Source: an uncultured Methanobrevibacter sp.
GTDB lineage: Archaea; Methanobacteriota; Methanobacteria; Methanobacteriales; Methanobacteriaceae
NCBI GenBank assembly: GCA_900314605.1
Contig: OMVX01000026.1
Coordinates: 1-64,000 of the forward strand
Direction: 5' to 3'
Length of the DNA stretch: 64,000 bases
The position numbers and the translations under genes were made by a program. This document shows, piece after piece, positions 17,915 through 27,008 of the stretch. Under the pieces are notes generated by a model, which was not told where the DNA came from, did not search any database, and saw nothing but the letters and a program-made list of their open reading frames with translations. Positions within the stretch are counted from its first letter, which is position 1; every line of letters begins with the position of its first letter.

Positions 17915-19396
17915 ATGGTGAATTTTAAATTATCTATTGATGAGTTAGCGACTCTTATTGGTGGAAAAATCATAACTTCTAATGATTATTATGATAATTG
18001 TGATTTTTCTGGTAAATTTGACTTTTTAGCTAATGCTAAAAAAGGAGATATAGTAATTCGTCATAAAATCAATGGTAAAGGTATTGAAATAGCAGCTTCT
18101 CATAAAATAGCTACACTAATTACCCAAAACCCTACAGATGATGCTATTGAAATGTGTCTTAAATTAAAATTTCCTCTTATTGTTGTAGATAAAATTGAGA
18201 TTGCTAATGCATTTGCTCTTAAATGGGTTTTTGATAATTTTGATTTAAACTCTAAACGTGTTGCTGTTACTGGAACTAATGGAAAATCCACTACTTCTCA
18301 TATGATATATCATATATTAAAATCTTCTAATTTTCATGTTTTTACCAATACTGATTCTCGAAGTGAATTTAACACTTTAATTGATCCAATGGTATCTAAA
18401 ATGATTTATGAAGAGATTGAACAAAATGGGCCTCTTGATTATAGTGTTATTGAGGTTTCAGAAGTGCAAGGTTGGTTAGATGCTTTAATGCATGATCATG
18501 CATATTTAATGACAAATGCTGTTAACCCAGATGTAGGTATTATTACTAATATAACTATGGATCATATTGGTCTTGTTAATTCTATTGATGAAGTTTTAAA
18601 AGAAATTTCCGGTCTTGCTCATGGATTAAATAAAGGTACATTAATTTTAAATAAAGATGATGTTAATGTTTCCCATATTGAACCAAATGATGGTGTTAAA
18701 AAAATATTTTTCTCAATGGACAGTACTAATGTTTCAGGTAATGTAGTATTTGATGAAGATAAAAATATTGTACTTGTTGATAATAAGGAAATTTTAACTA
18801 TTGATGATTTACCTTTTAAAACCAGTCATTTTATTCAAAATACTCTTGCAGCTATTGCTGCATGTGTTGCATTAGGTTTGTCATTAGATGATATAGTTAA
18901 AGGAGTTAAAACATATCAATCACTTAATCGAAGGTTTGTTAAATTAAATAATCATCCAGTTATTTATGATGATTTTGCTCATAATCCTGATGGTATAAAA
19001 TCTACTGTTTATGCAGGTTTTAAATTATTATCTGAGAAGGGTAATTTATGGATAATTAATGCTATTCGAGGTTCACGGGGAGAAACTTTAAATGAATTAA
19101 ATGCTGAAGCTTTAGTTGAAGTTATAAATAAAATATCTAATGAAGATAATCGGAAAATAAACCTTCTTTTATCTAATAGTGAGGATGTTGTAGATAATTT
19201 AAATATTGTAACTGAGGCAGAAAAAGATGTATTTTTAAATGTTCTTAATAATAATAAAATTGAATATACTCATTTTTCTAATTTAAAAGATACATTAAAG
19301 TATTCATTAGATAATGCCGCTGCAAATGATACTATTTTACTTATAGGGGCTCAAGGAATGGATCCTGCTGAAAATATCTTAGAACAGATTTTATAA
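17915..19396 (+). CDS. Mur-type peptide ligase (pseudomurein, pMurE/C-like)
   Basis: The 493-residue Mur ligase has a cytoplasmic N-terminal domain, the ATP-binding P-loop TGTNGKSTT at about 119-127, the NPDVGIITNITMDHIG motif of the central domain and a C-terminal Rossmann domain (HNPDGIKS, then INAIRGSRGETLNEL). It should add an amino acid to the pseudomurein peptide using ATP. The position after mraY suggests the pMurE type, but specificity cannot be read from sequence. GGAGTAA lies upstream of the ATG. Confidence 0.85.
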   Translation: MVNFKLSIDELATLIGGKIITSNDYYDNCDFSGKFDFLANAKKGDIVIRHKINGKGIEIAASHKIATLITQNPTDDAIEMCLKLKFPLIVVDKIEIANAFALKWVFDNFDLNSKRVAVTGTNGKSTTSHMIYHILKSSNFHVFTNTDSRSEFNTLIDPMVSKMIYEEIEQNGPLDYSVIEVSEVQGWLDALMHDHAYLMTNAVNPDVGIITNITMDHIGLVNSIDEVLKEISGLAHGLNKGTLILNKDDVNVSHIEPNDGVKKIFFSMDSTNVSGNVVFDEDKNIVLVDNKEILTIDDLPFKTSHFIQNTLAAIAACVALGLSLDDIVKGVKTYQSLNRRFVKLNNHPVIYDDFAHNPDGIKSTVYAGFKLLSEKGNLWIINAIRGSRGETLNELNAEALVEVINKISNEDNRKINLLLSNSEDVVDNLNIVTEAEKDVFLNVLNNNKIEYTHFSNLKDTLKYSLDNAAANDTILLIGAQGMDPAENILEQIL

Positions 19397-19793
19397 CTTT
19401 TATTTTTACAAGGGTTCATTTAATAAAATTTTCAGATTTATTTCTTATTTTTTATTTAAAAATTTATACATTCTATATTTTTTTCAAAAATTATATTAAT
19501 TTTTATTAAACAGTATTTAAATAAAATTTTTTAAAAGATAGATAATATTATAAATAATAATCACCATATATACTTATAATGTAAAATATTGTTTCTTTAT
19601 TATAATTTTTATTAAGAAATTAATATTTTATTTATATTAATGGTTTATTTATATTAATAATTATTAATTGAAATATTTTAAACCTTTAAATATATATTAA
19701 ATATTTAATTAAACATTAACACTTAATTAAACATTTAATTAAATTATAAATTTATTTAATAGATTTATAAAAAAAATTATTAGTTATAGTGAA
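19397..19793. other. Intergenic, AT-rich with short TTAAACATTTAAT repeats
   Basis: Around 19695-19745 the short unit ATTTAATTAAACATTAA recurs about four times (AAATATTTAATTAAACATTA, ACTTAATTAAACATTTAAT). This looks like promoter-proximal low-complexity sequence. No gene is seen. Confidence 0.45.
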
Positions 19794-19802
19794 GTGAAAT
19801 TC

Positions 19803-20276
19803 ATGCTTATAAAAGTTCGAAGAGATACTTTAATTATTTTGCTATTAGCATTTTTACTTATCTTCAGCGGAAGATTATTAACTTATGTAGCATTTGCTTC
19901 TACTATTGAACAAGAACAAGGTATCCCGATAACTGGAATTCAAATTAAAGGAAATGATGTTATTCCTTTAGAAACAATTAAAGCTAATATAGCAAGTTCT
20001 GGTTTAAGGGAAGGTAGTTATATTGATGGTGATATGTTACGCACTTCTAAAAGGACATTACCACTATCTGAAGCAATCGATGATGCGCAAACATATGCTA
20101 AAAATTCGGTAATCCCTGGTACTACAGCTATGCCGATAGTAGCAGTTGATATTAAAGTTGATAATGAAACTGGAATTGTTACAGTTACAGTTGTAGAAGA
20201 CTTTAATAAAGTATCTTTAGATGGTACTCCAGGTTCCATTTTTATTGGAAGTCATATTAAAGAGGCGGTAAATTGA
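19803..20276 (+). CDS. Exported single-helix protein with POTRA-like motif
   Basis: An N-terminal membrane helix (residues about 9-30) is followed by an extracytoplasmic domain. It starts ITGIQIKGNDVIPLETIKA, which resembles the beta-alpha turn of POTRA domains as in FtsQ; this likeness is weak. The frame is open from a GTG at 19794, but GAAGTG at 19791-19796 fits as ribosome site for the ATG at 19803. Its stop overlaps the TTG start of the next gene by three bases, so the two products are translationally coupled. Position after the pseudomurein genes suggests a cell-envelope role. Confidence 0.65.
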   Translation: MLIKVRRDTLIILLLAFLLIFSGRLLTYVAFASTIEQEQGIPITGIQIKGNDVIPLETIKANIASSGLREGSYIDGDMLRTSKRTLPLSEAIDDAQTYAKNSVIPGTTAMPIVAVDIKVDNETGIVTVTVVEDFNKVSLDGTPGSIFIGSHIKEAVN

Positions 20277-21538
20277 AAAGATCAAAATTAATATTTTTTG
20301 TTTTATGTCTATTTATTACTTTAGCTTCTATAAGTGCAATTTCAGCTACTATGAATTGTATTATTATTAGTGACCCTACCGGTAGTGATCCTAATGGTGC
20401 CGCAGCAGGAAGTATGTCTTTTGAAGAGAACATGTTTCAATCTACCTTTGTAATGTCTACACAACATCAAATTTCTGTCCTTTCAGGGGGAGAAAGTGTT
20501 AAAGAAGATTTAAGATTAAGAATGGTTTGTGATGCATTAGCTAATATTCAGAATGGAGGTAGTGCTTCTTCTGCAGCATCTATTGCTAATTCTTATTCAG
20601 GAATGAGGATGATTGTAGGAGGTCCTAATATAGGAATCGCTGTAGGAGGTTCTTTTGATGCATATTTAATTGTTGAAGAAGATGATGGATCTTATAGTGT
20701 GTCCTATTATGGTGGTGGTTTAGCTGTAATTCCTCCTGGAAAAAAAGGAGCTATTTTTCACATAAGAGATAGTCCAGGTTCTGGTGGAGGAGCTGCAGGA
20801 GCTAGAAAAGCAATTGCAACTGAAATTGCCAAAGAACTAAGAGATGGATATCCTGCTACTAAGATTATGGGTACCGTATTTAAAATGGTAGCAACACAAA
20901 CAGGAGAAGTTTATGGTGGAGGTGCAAATAACCTTTACTGTGGAATAACTACTGGTGATATGTTTACTCCTGATGAATTAAATCAAAAAGGATTTAATAT
21001 GGCAGATGAGTATTCTAAAGTCTGTCCAAAATGTGGATGGTCTATTGCTTTCCCTTCGGCTGAAACTTATGATGTATGTCCATTCTGTCAAGTTCCATTA
21101 CAAACAATATATGCTTATGAAGCATTAGAAAGTACTCTTACAGTAAGTGATAATAATGCAAATGTATTTGTTTATGGTAGTGACGAACAGGGGCTTGCTT
21201 CTACTACAACACTTGTTGTACAATCTGAAGTTCAAAAAAGTGGATATAGTTCTACTAAGATTGCATCTGCAATTAATAAAGCAATAAACAATGGTATTAT
21301 TGTTGGAGTTAATTATGTTGAAGCTAAAGATATAAACATTAATAAGAATGCTAAATCAGTAGGTGTATACTTTACTTCCCTACCTAATGAAAGATCATCT
21401 CCTCCATGGAATTTACCTATAAATACTTTCGTATTGAATATTTTAGGTGCAATTCAGACAGTAATTGGAATTGTAATAGTAATTCTAGTTATATTTAGAG
21501 GTAGATTGCTCAAATCTTTCCAAAATAGATCAAGATAA
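20273..21538 (+). CDS. Exported membrane protein with zinc ribbon, unknown
   Basis: The 421-residue product has a signal peptide (hydrophobic residues 6-25) and a large Gly/Ser-rich extracytoplasmic region including GAAAGSMSF and GSGGGAAGARKAIA. A CPKCG...CPFC zinc ribbon follows at about 245-275, with a C-terminal membrane helix (about 388-410) ending in basic residues. A zinc ribbon outside the membrane is unusual. It starts at a TTG with GAGGCGG upstream and overlaps the previous gene. I do not recognise the family; a cell-wall or division role is inferred from the neighbours. Confidence 0.6.
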   Translation: MKRSKLIFFVLCLFITLASISAISATMNCIIISDPTGSDPNGAAAGSMSFEENMFQSTFVMSTQHQISVLSGGESVKEDLRLRMVCDALANIQNGGSASSAASIANSYSGMRMIVGGPNIGIAVGGSFDAYLIVEEDDGSYSVSYYGGGLAVIPPGKKGAIFHIRDSPGSGGGAAGARKAIATEIAKELRDGYPATKIMGTVFKMVATQTGEVYGGGANNLYCGITTGDMFTPDELNQKGFNMADEYSKVCPKCGWSIAFPSAETYDVCPFCQVPLQTIYAYEALESTLTVSDNNANVFVYGSDEQGLASTTTLVVQSEVQKSGYSSTKIASAINKAINNGIIVGVNYVEAKDININKNAKSVGVYFTSLPNERSSPPWNLPINTFVLNILGAIQTVIGIVIVILVIFRGRLLKSFQNRSR

Positions 21539-21571
21539 TTTTTTTTTATTTTATTTTATTTGAGTGATATT

Positions 21572-21967
21572 ATGGCTTTGATTTTAATTAGGGGAGATAA
21601 TAAAACAAAAATTTTTAATGCAATTGAAGATGTTGAAAAACATGCTTGTTTAAAAATAATTTCAACACCTAAATCTTTAGATTCTAGTGTAGCAGATAAA
21701 ATAGTTTCAAAAATTTTAAATGCAGATTTAAAATCAGTTTCAAAAGTAGCTGTTGCATTTAGAATTGAAGAACATCCTACAGTAGCTATTTCAAAAATTA
21801 GGTCTATTCATCCTCCAGCTCATATTACAGTGGTAAGTGATGAATATGAAGTATATAATGAATTGTTAGATATTTTAGAAAACTCTACTAATTTCAACAA
21901 TAGTAATTCTAAAATTACTAATACTCATACAATTGATTATAAACAAACAAAACCAATTGATTATTAA
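21572..21967 (+). CDS. DUF356-like protein
   Basis: The protein starts MALILIRGDNKTKI and contains SIHPPAHITVVSDEYEVYNEL, which fit my memory of DUF356, a small methanogen family of unknown function. GAGTGAT at 21562-21568 selects the ATG at 21572; the frame extends to a TTG at 21560 that overlaps the ribosome site. The Asn/Thr-rich tail is not conserved-looking. The gene follows the exported pair by 33 bases and may be co-transcribed. Confidence 0.65.
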   Translation: MALILIRGDNKTKIFNAIEDVEKHACLKIISTPKSLDSSVADKIVSKILNADLKSVSKVAVAFRIEEHPTVAISKIRSIHPPAHITVVSDEYEVYNELLDILENSTNFNNSNSKITNTHTIDYKQTKPIDY

Positions 21968-22252
21968 AATTATCAATTTTTTTATTTTCTTTTTTTTTAA
22001 AATTATTTTTTAATTAACTATTTTATATTTATCAAATTTTGAAATTAAATTTTATAGACTCTTTTTCAATCATTTAAAATATTTATTTAATTTATCTTAA
22101 AAAAGCAATTATATATTAAAAATTAAATTAATTTAAAAATTATTTATTATATTAAAATAGTTTAAATATATCTAAAAAAAGTAATTTTATAGTTATATTA
22201 ATGATAATATAAGTAAAAAAAGATAAAAAAAGTATTATAAAATATTTAAGTT

Positions 22253-22750
22253 TTATTTTTTAGATTTTTTAATTTTTACAAGACTTCCTATGGTATTTAC
22301 ATCACTAGAAATATTTTGGAATGATTTTAAATCAATATTTTCATTTTTTTCAATAATCTTAATATTTAATGCTTTTTCCAATTTACGTGCGAGTTTTAAA
22401 TCAGGATCCATTTTTTCAGTTTCAATTTTACTAATAACAGAAACTTTTTCGAATATTTTTTCTCCTAACTGTTCTCTTGAAAGATTATTAGATTCACGAG
22501 CATTTCTAATAATGGTTCCATAATTTTCAACTAATTCCTCTGTAGGTTCATCATCTTTTCTATAGTTCCTTGAAGGTTTATTAGTTCTTTTTTTAGTTTT
22601 ACCTTTTTTCTGCATATATTGACTAGGCTTTGGAACTTTTTGGATTTTTCCGAATTTAGAACAATCTTTACAAACGTCCATAGGAGCCCCATCAATTTTT
22701 ACCCTAACTGGTTTACCATTTATAGGTTTACCACATAATTCACAATCCAT
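22253..22750 (-). CDS. Multiprotein bridging factor 1 (archaeal MBF1)
   Basis: The N-terminal zinc ribbon (MDCELCGKPI...VCKDC) is followed by a basic linker (KKGKTKKRTNKPSRNYRK). The C-terminal helix-turn-helix of the Cro/XRE type (YGTIIRNARESNNLSREQLG, VISKIETEKMDPD) completes the archaeal MBF1 layout. It is thought to act with ribosomes or the transcription machinery. The frame extends upstream to an ATG at 22810, but MDCELCGK at 22750 is the family start, giving 165 residues. Confidence 0.85.
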   Translation of the reverse strand: MDCELCGKPINGKPVRVKIDGAPMDVCKDCSKFGKIQKVPKPSQYMQKKGKTKKRTNKPSRNYRKDDEPTEELVENYGTIIRNARESNNLSREQLGEKIFEKVSVISKIETEKMDPDLKLARKLEKALNIKIIEKNENIDLKSFQNISSDVNTIGSLVKIKKSKK

Positions 22751-23176
22751 ATTTACTAATTGTTTTTTCCTTTTTTTATACTTTACTAATATTGTATATT
22801 TAAAATTCATTCTTTTTATTTAATTTTATTTTTATGACCTAATTTTAAAATTAGCATTTAATTTTCAATCCTTAATAATATAATTATATTTTTTAAATTT
22901 TTATTTGAATTATTATTATAGAATTAATTAGAATTTATTTAGTTTATGTTTTGAATTTTTTTTATTAGTTTAGTTGTTTTTTAGTTTCTATTTCCTTTTA
23001 TGGGTCTTTATTTTTTTTAATCCCTATTTTTATTTTTTTTAAAATATATTTTAACAAAGTATATATATTATTGTTACCTATTTTTATATGAATATAAGAC
23101 ATTTATTTTTATGATATAATAGGATATAACTATTGATAAATTAGTTTAATATTTTATAAAAGGGGAGTGTTTTCTA
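22751..23176. other. Intergenic, divergent promoters of MBF1 and PAN genes
   Basis: This is an AT-rich region with a TATA-like stretch at 23058-23070. GGGGAGTG (23162-23169) is the PAN ribosome site. No other feature is recognised. Confidence 0.4.
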
Positions 23177-24421
23177 ATGGCTGAAAATACTGAAGATTCT
23201 TCACAAGCATTACTTTTAAAAATTGAAGAACTTAAAGATGAGTTAAACATGCTTAAAGAAGAAAATAGCAAAACTAAACGCAATCTAATGTGGAAAGTTA
23301 GAAAATTAGAAAAAGATAAAGTTTTAACTGAAAATGAAAAAATTAGATTAGAGAGGGAAGTAAAATCTTTAAGAGCGGAAGTTGAAAGATTCAGGTCACC
23401 TCCACTTGTCCTTGCAACGATTAATGAAATCATTGATGATACTAGAATGACAGTAAAAAGTAGTACCGGACCAAATTTTTTAATTAATTATTCTAAATTC
23501 TTAGACCCAAAATTATTACAGCCAGGTGCAAGAGTTGCTTTAAATCAACAAACTTTTGGTGTTGTAGAAGTTTTACCTTCAGAAAAAGATGCTAATGTTT
23601 CTGGAATGGAAGTAGAAGAAAAACCCTCAATAAGTTATGATGATATTGGTGGTTTAGAGGATCAAATAGTAGAGGTTAAGGAAACTGTAGAATTACCTCT
23701 TACAAAACCTGAATTATTTAAAGAAATTGGTATAGACCCACCTAAAGGTATACTATTATATGGTCCACCAGGAACAGGTAAAACATTACTTGCAAAAGCT
23801 GTTGCTAAACAAACTAATGCAACTTTTATTAAAATTGTTGCATCTGAATTTGTTAAAAAATATATTGGGGAAGGTGCAAGACTTGTACGTGAAGTATTTG
23901 AACTTGCAAAAGAAAAAGCTCCTGCAATAATTTTTATTGATGAAATTGATGCTGTAGCAGCTAAAAGACTAAAAAGTTCTACAAGTGGTGATAGGGAAGT
24001 ACAAAGAACTTTAATGCAACTACTTGCTGAACTTGATGGTTTTGAATCTCGTGGAGATATTGGTATAATAGGTGCAACAAACAGGCCAGATATATTAGAT
24101 CCTGCACTTTTAAGACCTGGAAGATTTGATAGATTTATTGAAGTTCCAGAACCTAACGAAGAAGGTAGACGTGAAATTTTAAGTATTCATACTTCAAAAA
24201 TGAATCTTGATAAAGAAGCAGATTTAGATTTACTGTCTACTTTAACTGATGGTTGTTCTGGTGCAGATTTAAAGGCAATATGTACTGAGGCAGGTATGTT
24301 TGCAATAAGATCTGAACGTAAATATGTAACTGTAGCTGATTTTATGGATGCAATTGAAAAAATCATGGGTGCTAACCATGATGAAGAATTCCAAAAAGAA
24401 GCAGGAGTTATGTTTGGTTAA
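23177..24421 (+). CDS. pan: Proteasome-activating nucleotidase (PAN)
   Basis: This is the AAA+ unfoldase of the archaeal 20S proteasome. Residues 8-72 form a coiled coil, about 75-140 an OB-like domain ([13 protein letters not shown]...GVVEVLPSE), and then comes the AAA module. It has Walker A GPPGTGKT at 196-203, Walker B IIFIDEID near 251-258, GATNRPD and the arginine-finger region [10 protein letters not shown]. The C-terminal end is VMFG; the usual HbYX docking motif has Tyr, so here Phe stands in. The hexamer unfolds substrates and opens the proteasome gate. A C/D box sRNA lies 16 bases after the stop. Confidence 0.93.
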   Translation: MAENTEDSSQALLLKIEELKDELNMLKEENSKTKRNLMWKVRKLEKDKVLTENEKIRLEREVKSLRAEVERFRSPPLVLATINEIIDDTRMTVKSSTGPNFLINYSKFLDPKLLQPGARVALNQQTFGVVEVLPSEKDANVSGMEVEEKPSISYDDIGGLEDQIVEVKETVELPLTKPELFKEIGIDPPKGILLYGPPGTGKTLLAKAVAKQTNATFIKIVASEFVKKYIGEGARLVREVFELAKEKAPAIIFIDEIDAVAAKRLKSSTSGDREVQRTLMQLLAELDGFESRGDIGIIGATNRPDILDPALLRPGRFDRFIEVPEPNEEGRREILSIHTSKMNLDKEADLDLLSTLTDGCSGADLKAICTEAGMFAIRSERKYVTVADFMDAIEKIMGANHDEEFQKEAGVMFG

Positions 24422-24437
24422 ACAATTTTAGTTTTTT

Positions 24438-24499
24438 AAGGCCTGTGATGAACCCTATGAGCTCTGATATGTGATGAATGATGGGCGAACTGAGGCCTT
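24438..24499 (+). ncRNA. C/D box sRNA (2'-O-methylation guide)
   Basis: A textbook archaeal C/D RNA is visible: a 7-base terminal stem (aaggcct 24438-24444, aggcctt 24493-24499), C box GTGATGA 24445-24451, D' box CTGA 24464-24467, C' box GTGATGA 24471-24477 and D box CTGA 24490-24493. Both guide spacers are 12 bases. The D guide ends ATGGGCGAA, complementary to UUCGCCCAU. From memory that stretch occurs in archaeal 23S rRNA just after the A-loop. The D' guide is ACCCTATGAGCT; I cannot place its target. It may be processed from the pan transcript, and a T-run follows. Confidence 0.85.
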
Positions 24500-24646
24500 T
24501 TATTTTTAATATATATGGGATTATATGAATAATATAGGAATATAAATTTTATAAGGTCCAATAAATGTCTTAATAGAAATCATTTAAAATATATTGCAAT
24601 ATTTTTTATGGTTTTATACATTTATCCTATTTATTGCGCCGAAAAC
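24500..24646. other. Intergenic between sRNA and TraX pseudogene
   Basis: The T-run at 24498-24507 follows the sRNA and may terminate it. The rest is AT-rich and may include decayed 5' sequence of the TraX gene, in which no intact start is visible. Confidence 0.3.
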
Positions 24647-25384
24647 TAGTTCCACAGTATTTATTTTAAAGTTTTTAAGCAGAATTACAGCTCCTATAAT
24701 GTGTTTTTTCATTTCGAAGGATATTTTTACACAAGTAATGTTCATGCCTATATAAAAAGATTATTTATATTCGCTATAATTTCTTATATACCCTATGCTT
24801 TATGCTTCTCAGGAAATTTTATTCCAATTTATTTGGTTAAAGGTACTGTAGTTCCTACTACTATAATTCCATACGGACCAATATCTATTACATATCCTTT
24901 ATTTTTAAATTTTATCAATTCCACTTTAGTTGTATGTGAAAACAGTATGTTTTTCACTTTATTTTTAGATTTGATAAGTATATTTTTATGGGACAAAATC
25001 AATATTCCAGTTTGGGCTAAATTTTTAATTACCCTTGTATTAATGTATCTTGCTTCATTTTCAGATTATTCTTATTTTGGAGTCTTATTTTGTTTAGCAT
25101 TTTATTTTTTAAGAAACAAACCATGGTTCTAATTTATTTCATTTTCTATAATTTCACTTTTATACATATTTCATGTATCACCAGATAATCCTTTTATTTT
25201 TTCTTGGTCTATTGAATTTATGCCTGTTCGAATTGGTGTATTTTTAACTCCTCTTCTTTTGTTGTTCTTTAATGGTGAAAGTGGTAGTAAATCTTCCTTT
25301 AATAAATGGTTTTTTTATATTTTCTATCCTGCTCATTTATTATTAATAGGTTTGCTAGCTACTTTTATCGGAGCATATGTTTAA
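24647..25384 (+). pseudogene. TraX-family membrane protein, broken
   Basis: The readable protein is a TraX-type polytopic membrane protein: FLSRITAPIMCFFIS, then EGYFYTSNVHAYIKRLFIFA, and a C-terminal FYIFYPAHLLLIGLL that is typical of the family. It is broken in at least two places. A frameshift near 24713 separates the FFIS segment from EGYFYTS, and a TAA at 25130-25132 interrupts the frame, which then continues to 25384. The usual first helix with its DHIG-like motif is missing. TraX homologues acetylate pilin in bacteria; an O-acetyl-transfer role in the ancestor is plausible. Confidence 0.75.
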
Positions 25385-25642
25385 TAGGATTTATTTTTCT
25401 TTTTAAATCTCTTTTAATACATTAATTCATTTTTTTATATAAGATGGTTCTAATTTATTTTTTTTTTTAATATTTTCTTTTTACTTTTTTAAAATTATTC
25501 TTTTTTAGGGTTAATTTTTAGTCTAAATTTTATTTTTTTATTTCTTATTTTTATTTTAATAATATTTTTTTTTTTAAAAATTTTATTAGAAATACTTAAA
25601 AATCAATAACTTATTTAAACTATTTTAATAAATATTTAGTTA

Positions 25643-26968
25643 ATGATATTTGATGATGATAATGAATTAATGGGAAATGAAGAAATATTATATGAAGGTA
25701 AACCTAGTTTTTTATTCACATGTAAAAATGTAATAATAGGTTTCGTTGTGGTAGCTTTTATATTGGGCAGTACCCTTACAATTCTTAGCACTATCTCTGA
25801 TTTAGAAGTATATTCTTTTGATTCATTGAGATATCCGATTGCCCAATATGTAAGTTTGGCGATTTACGGATTTATATTTCTAATCATAATATGGAGTATA
25901 TGGAATTTAGTTAATTGGTATTCTATTAATTATATTGTTACTAATGGAAGAGTAATTACCAAATCTGGTATTATACGTGAACAGAAATCCTATATGTCTT
26001 TTAAAAATGTTCAGGATATTAATGTGTCACGTTCAGTATTGAATAAATTATTTGGTGTAGGTACTGTCGTTGTTTCAAGTGCTTATGATAAAGGAGATGT
26101 AGTTTTAAAAAATATCAGGTCTCCTCAAAAAGTTGAAGAAATAATCTTTCAGGGTATGTATTCATCTTCAAATTTTAATAATATGAATTTTCCTAATAAT
26201 AATTTTTATCCTGGGAATAATCATCCTTACAATCCATATCAAAATCCAAATAATCCAGATTATCAACAACCTTATTCCAATCAGCCATATCCTCAGCAGT
26301 ATGGAAGAAATATTAAACAAAATTATTATAATAATCATTATAATCCAGAAGAAGAATATAATAAAGGTTTTGATGATCCATTGTTAGGATTAAGTAATGA
26401 ACCTTTAAGTAATAACCCTAAAGATAATGAGTTATATTATAATGATTATCAAGTTAAAGAAGGATATGATGAGAATATCCATAATCCTCAGGGTAATTTT
26501 GGATATAATAGTAGAGTAAATAATAATTATCCTCCTCAAAATGGAAACTACGACCATAGGAATATTCATAGTTCTCAATCTAATATAGTCTACCAAGGAC
26601 ACTCATTTAAAGATGATTATAGACAGGGTAATGATTCTCAAAATCCTCAAAATTATACTTCTCATGAGTATAATTCTAATTTAAGAGGAAATGTTGATAA
26701 TAGGCCTCATTATCCTCCTCATGAAGGAAATTTCCACAATCACAATAGAGATAATAATTATCATAATCATAATTTAAATCATTATGAAGGTAATAGAGAT
26801 TATCAGTATAATAATCAATATTCTAAACATAACAATTTTAATCAGGAAGAGTATAATAAAGACCAATATGTTTCAGAAAAAGAAAAGGACACACATACTA
26901 AAAAATCTGCTGAAAAAAAGAACAGAAAATCAGTCCTTGCAAAACATGCTCGTAAATTTAAAAAATAA
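25643..26968 (+). CDS. PH-domain (bPH2/DUF304) membrane protein, Asn/Tyr-rich tail
   Basis: Residues 1-95 hold two membrane helices (about 30-48 and 72-95). A bPH2 domain follows (YIVTNGRVITKSGIIREQKS, then IQDINVSRSVLNKLFG-like sequence and VEEII). After about residue 175 the protein is a roughly 250-residue low-complexity tail rich in Asn, Tyr, Pro, His and Gln, ending with a basic stretch (KKNRKSVLAKHARKFKK). The tail looks disordered and has no resemblance to a folded domain. The ATG has no clear ribosome site. The role is unknown; bPH2 proteins are usually membrane-associated. Confidence 0.75.
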   Translation: MIFDDDNELMGNEEILYEGKPSFLFTCKNVIIGFVVVAFILGSTLTILSTISDLEVYSFDSLRYPIAQYVSLAIYGFIFLIIIWSIWNLVNWYSINYIVTNGRVITKSGIIREQKSYMSFKNVQDINVSRSVLNKLFGVGTVVVSSAYDKGDVVLKNIRSPQKVEEIIFQGMYSSSNFNNMNFPNNNFYPGNNHPYNPYQNPNNPDYQQPYSNQPYPQQYGRNIKQNYYNNHYNPEEEYNKGFDDPLLGLSNEPLSNNPKDNELYYNDYQVKEGYDENIHNPQGNFGYNSRVNNNYPPQNGNYDHRNIHSSQSNIVYQGHSFKDDYRQGNDSQNPQNYTSHEYNSNLRGNVDNRPHYPPHEGNFHNHNRDNNYHNHNLNHYEGNRDYQYNNQYSKHNNFNQEEYNKDQYVSEKEKDTHTKKSAEKKNRKSVLAKHARKFKK

Positions 26969-27008
26969 TTATTTTATTTTATATACAATTTATTTTTAAG
27001 GTATTTTA

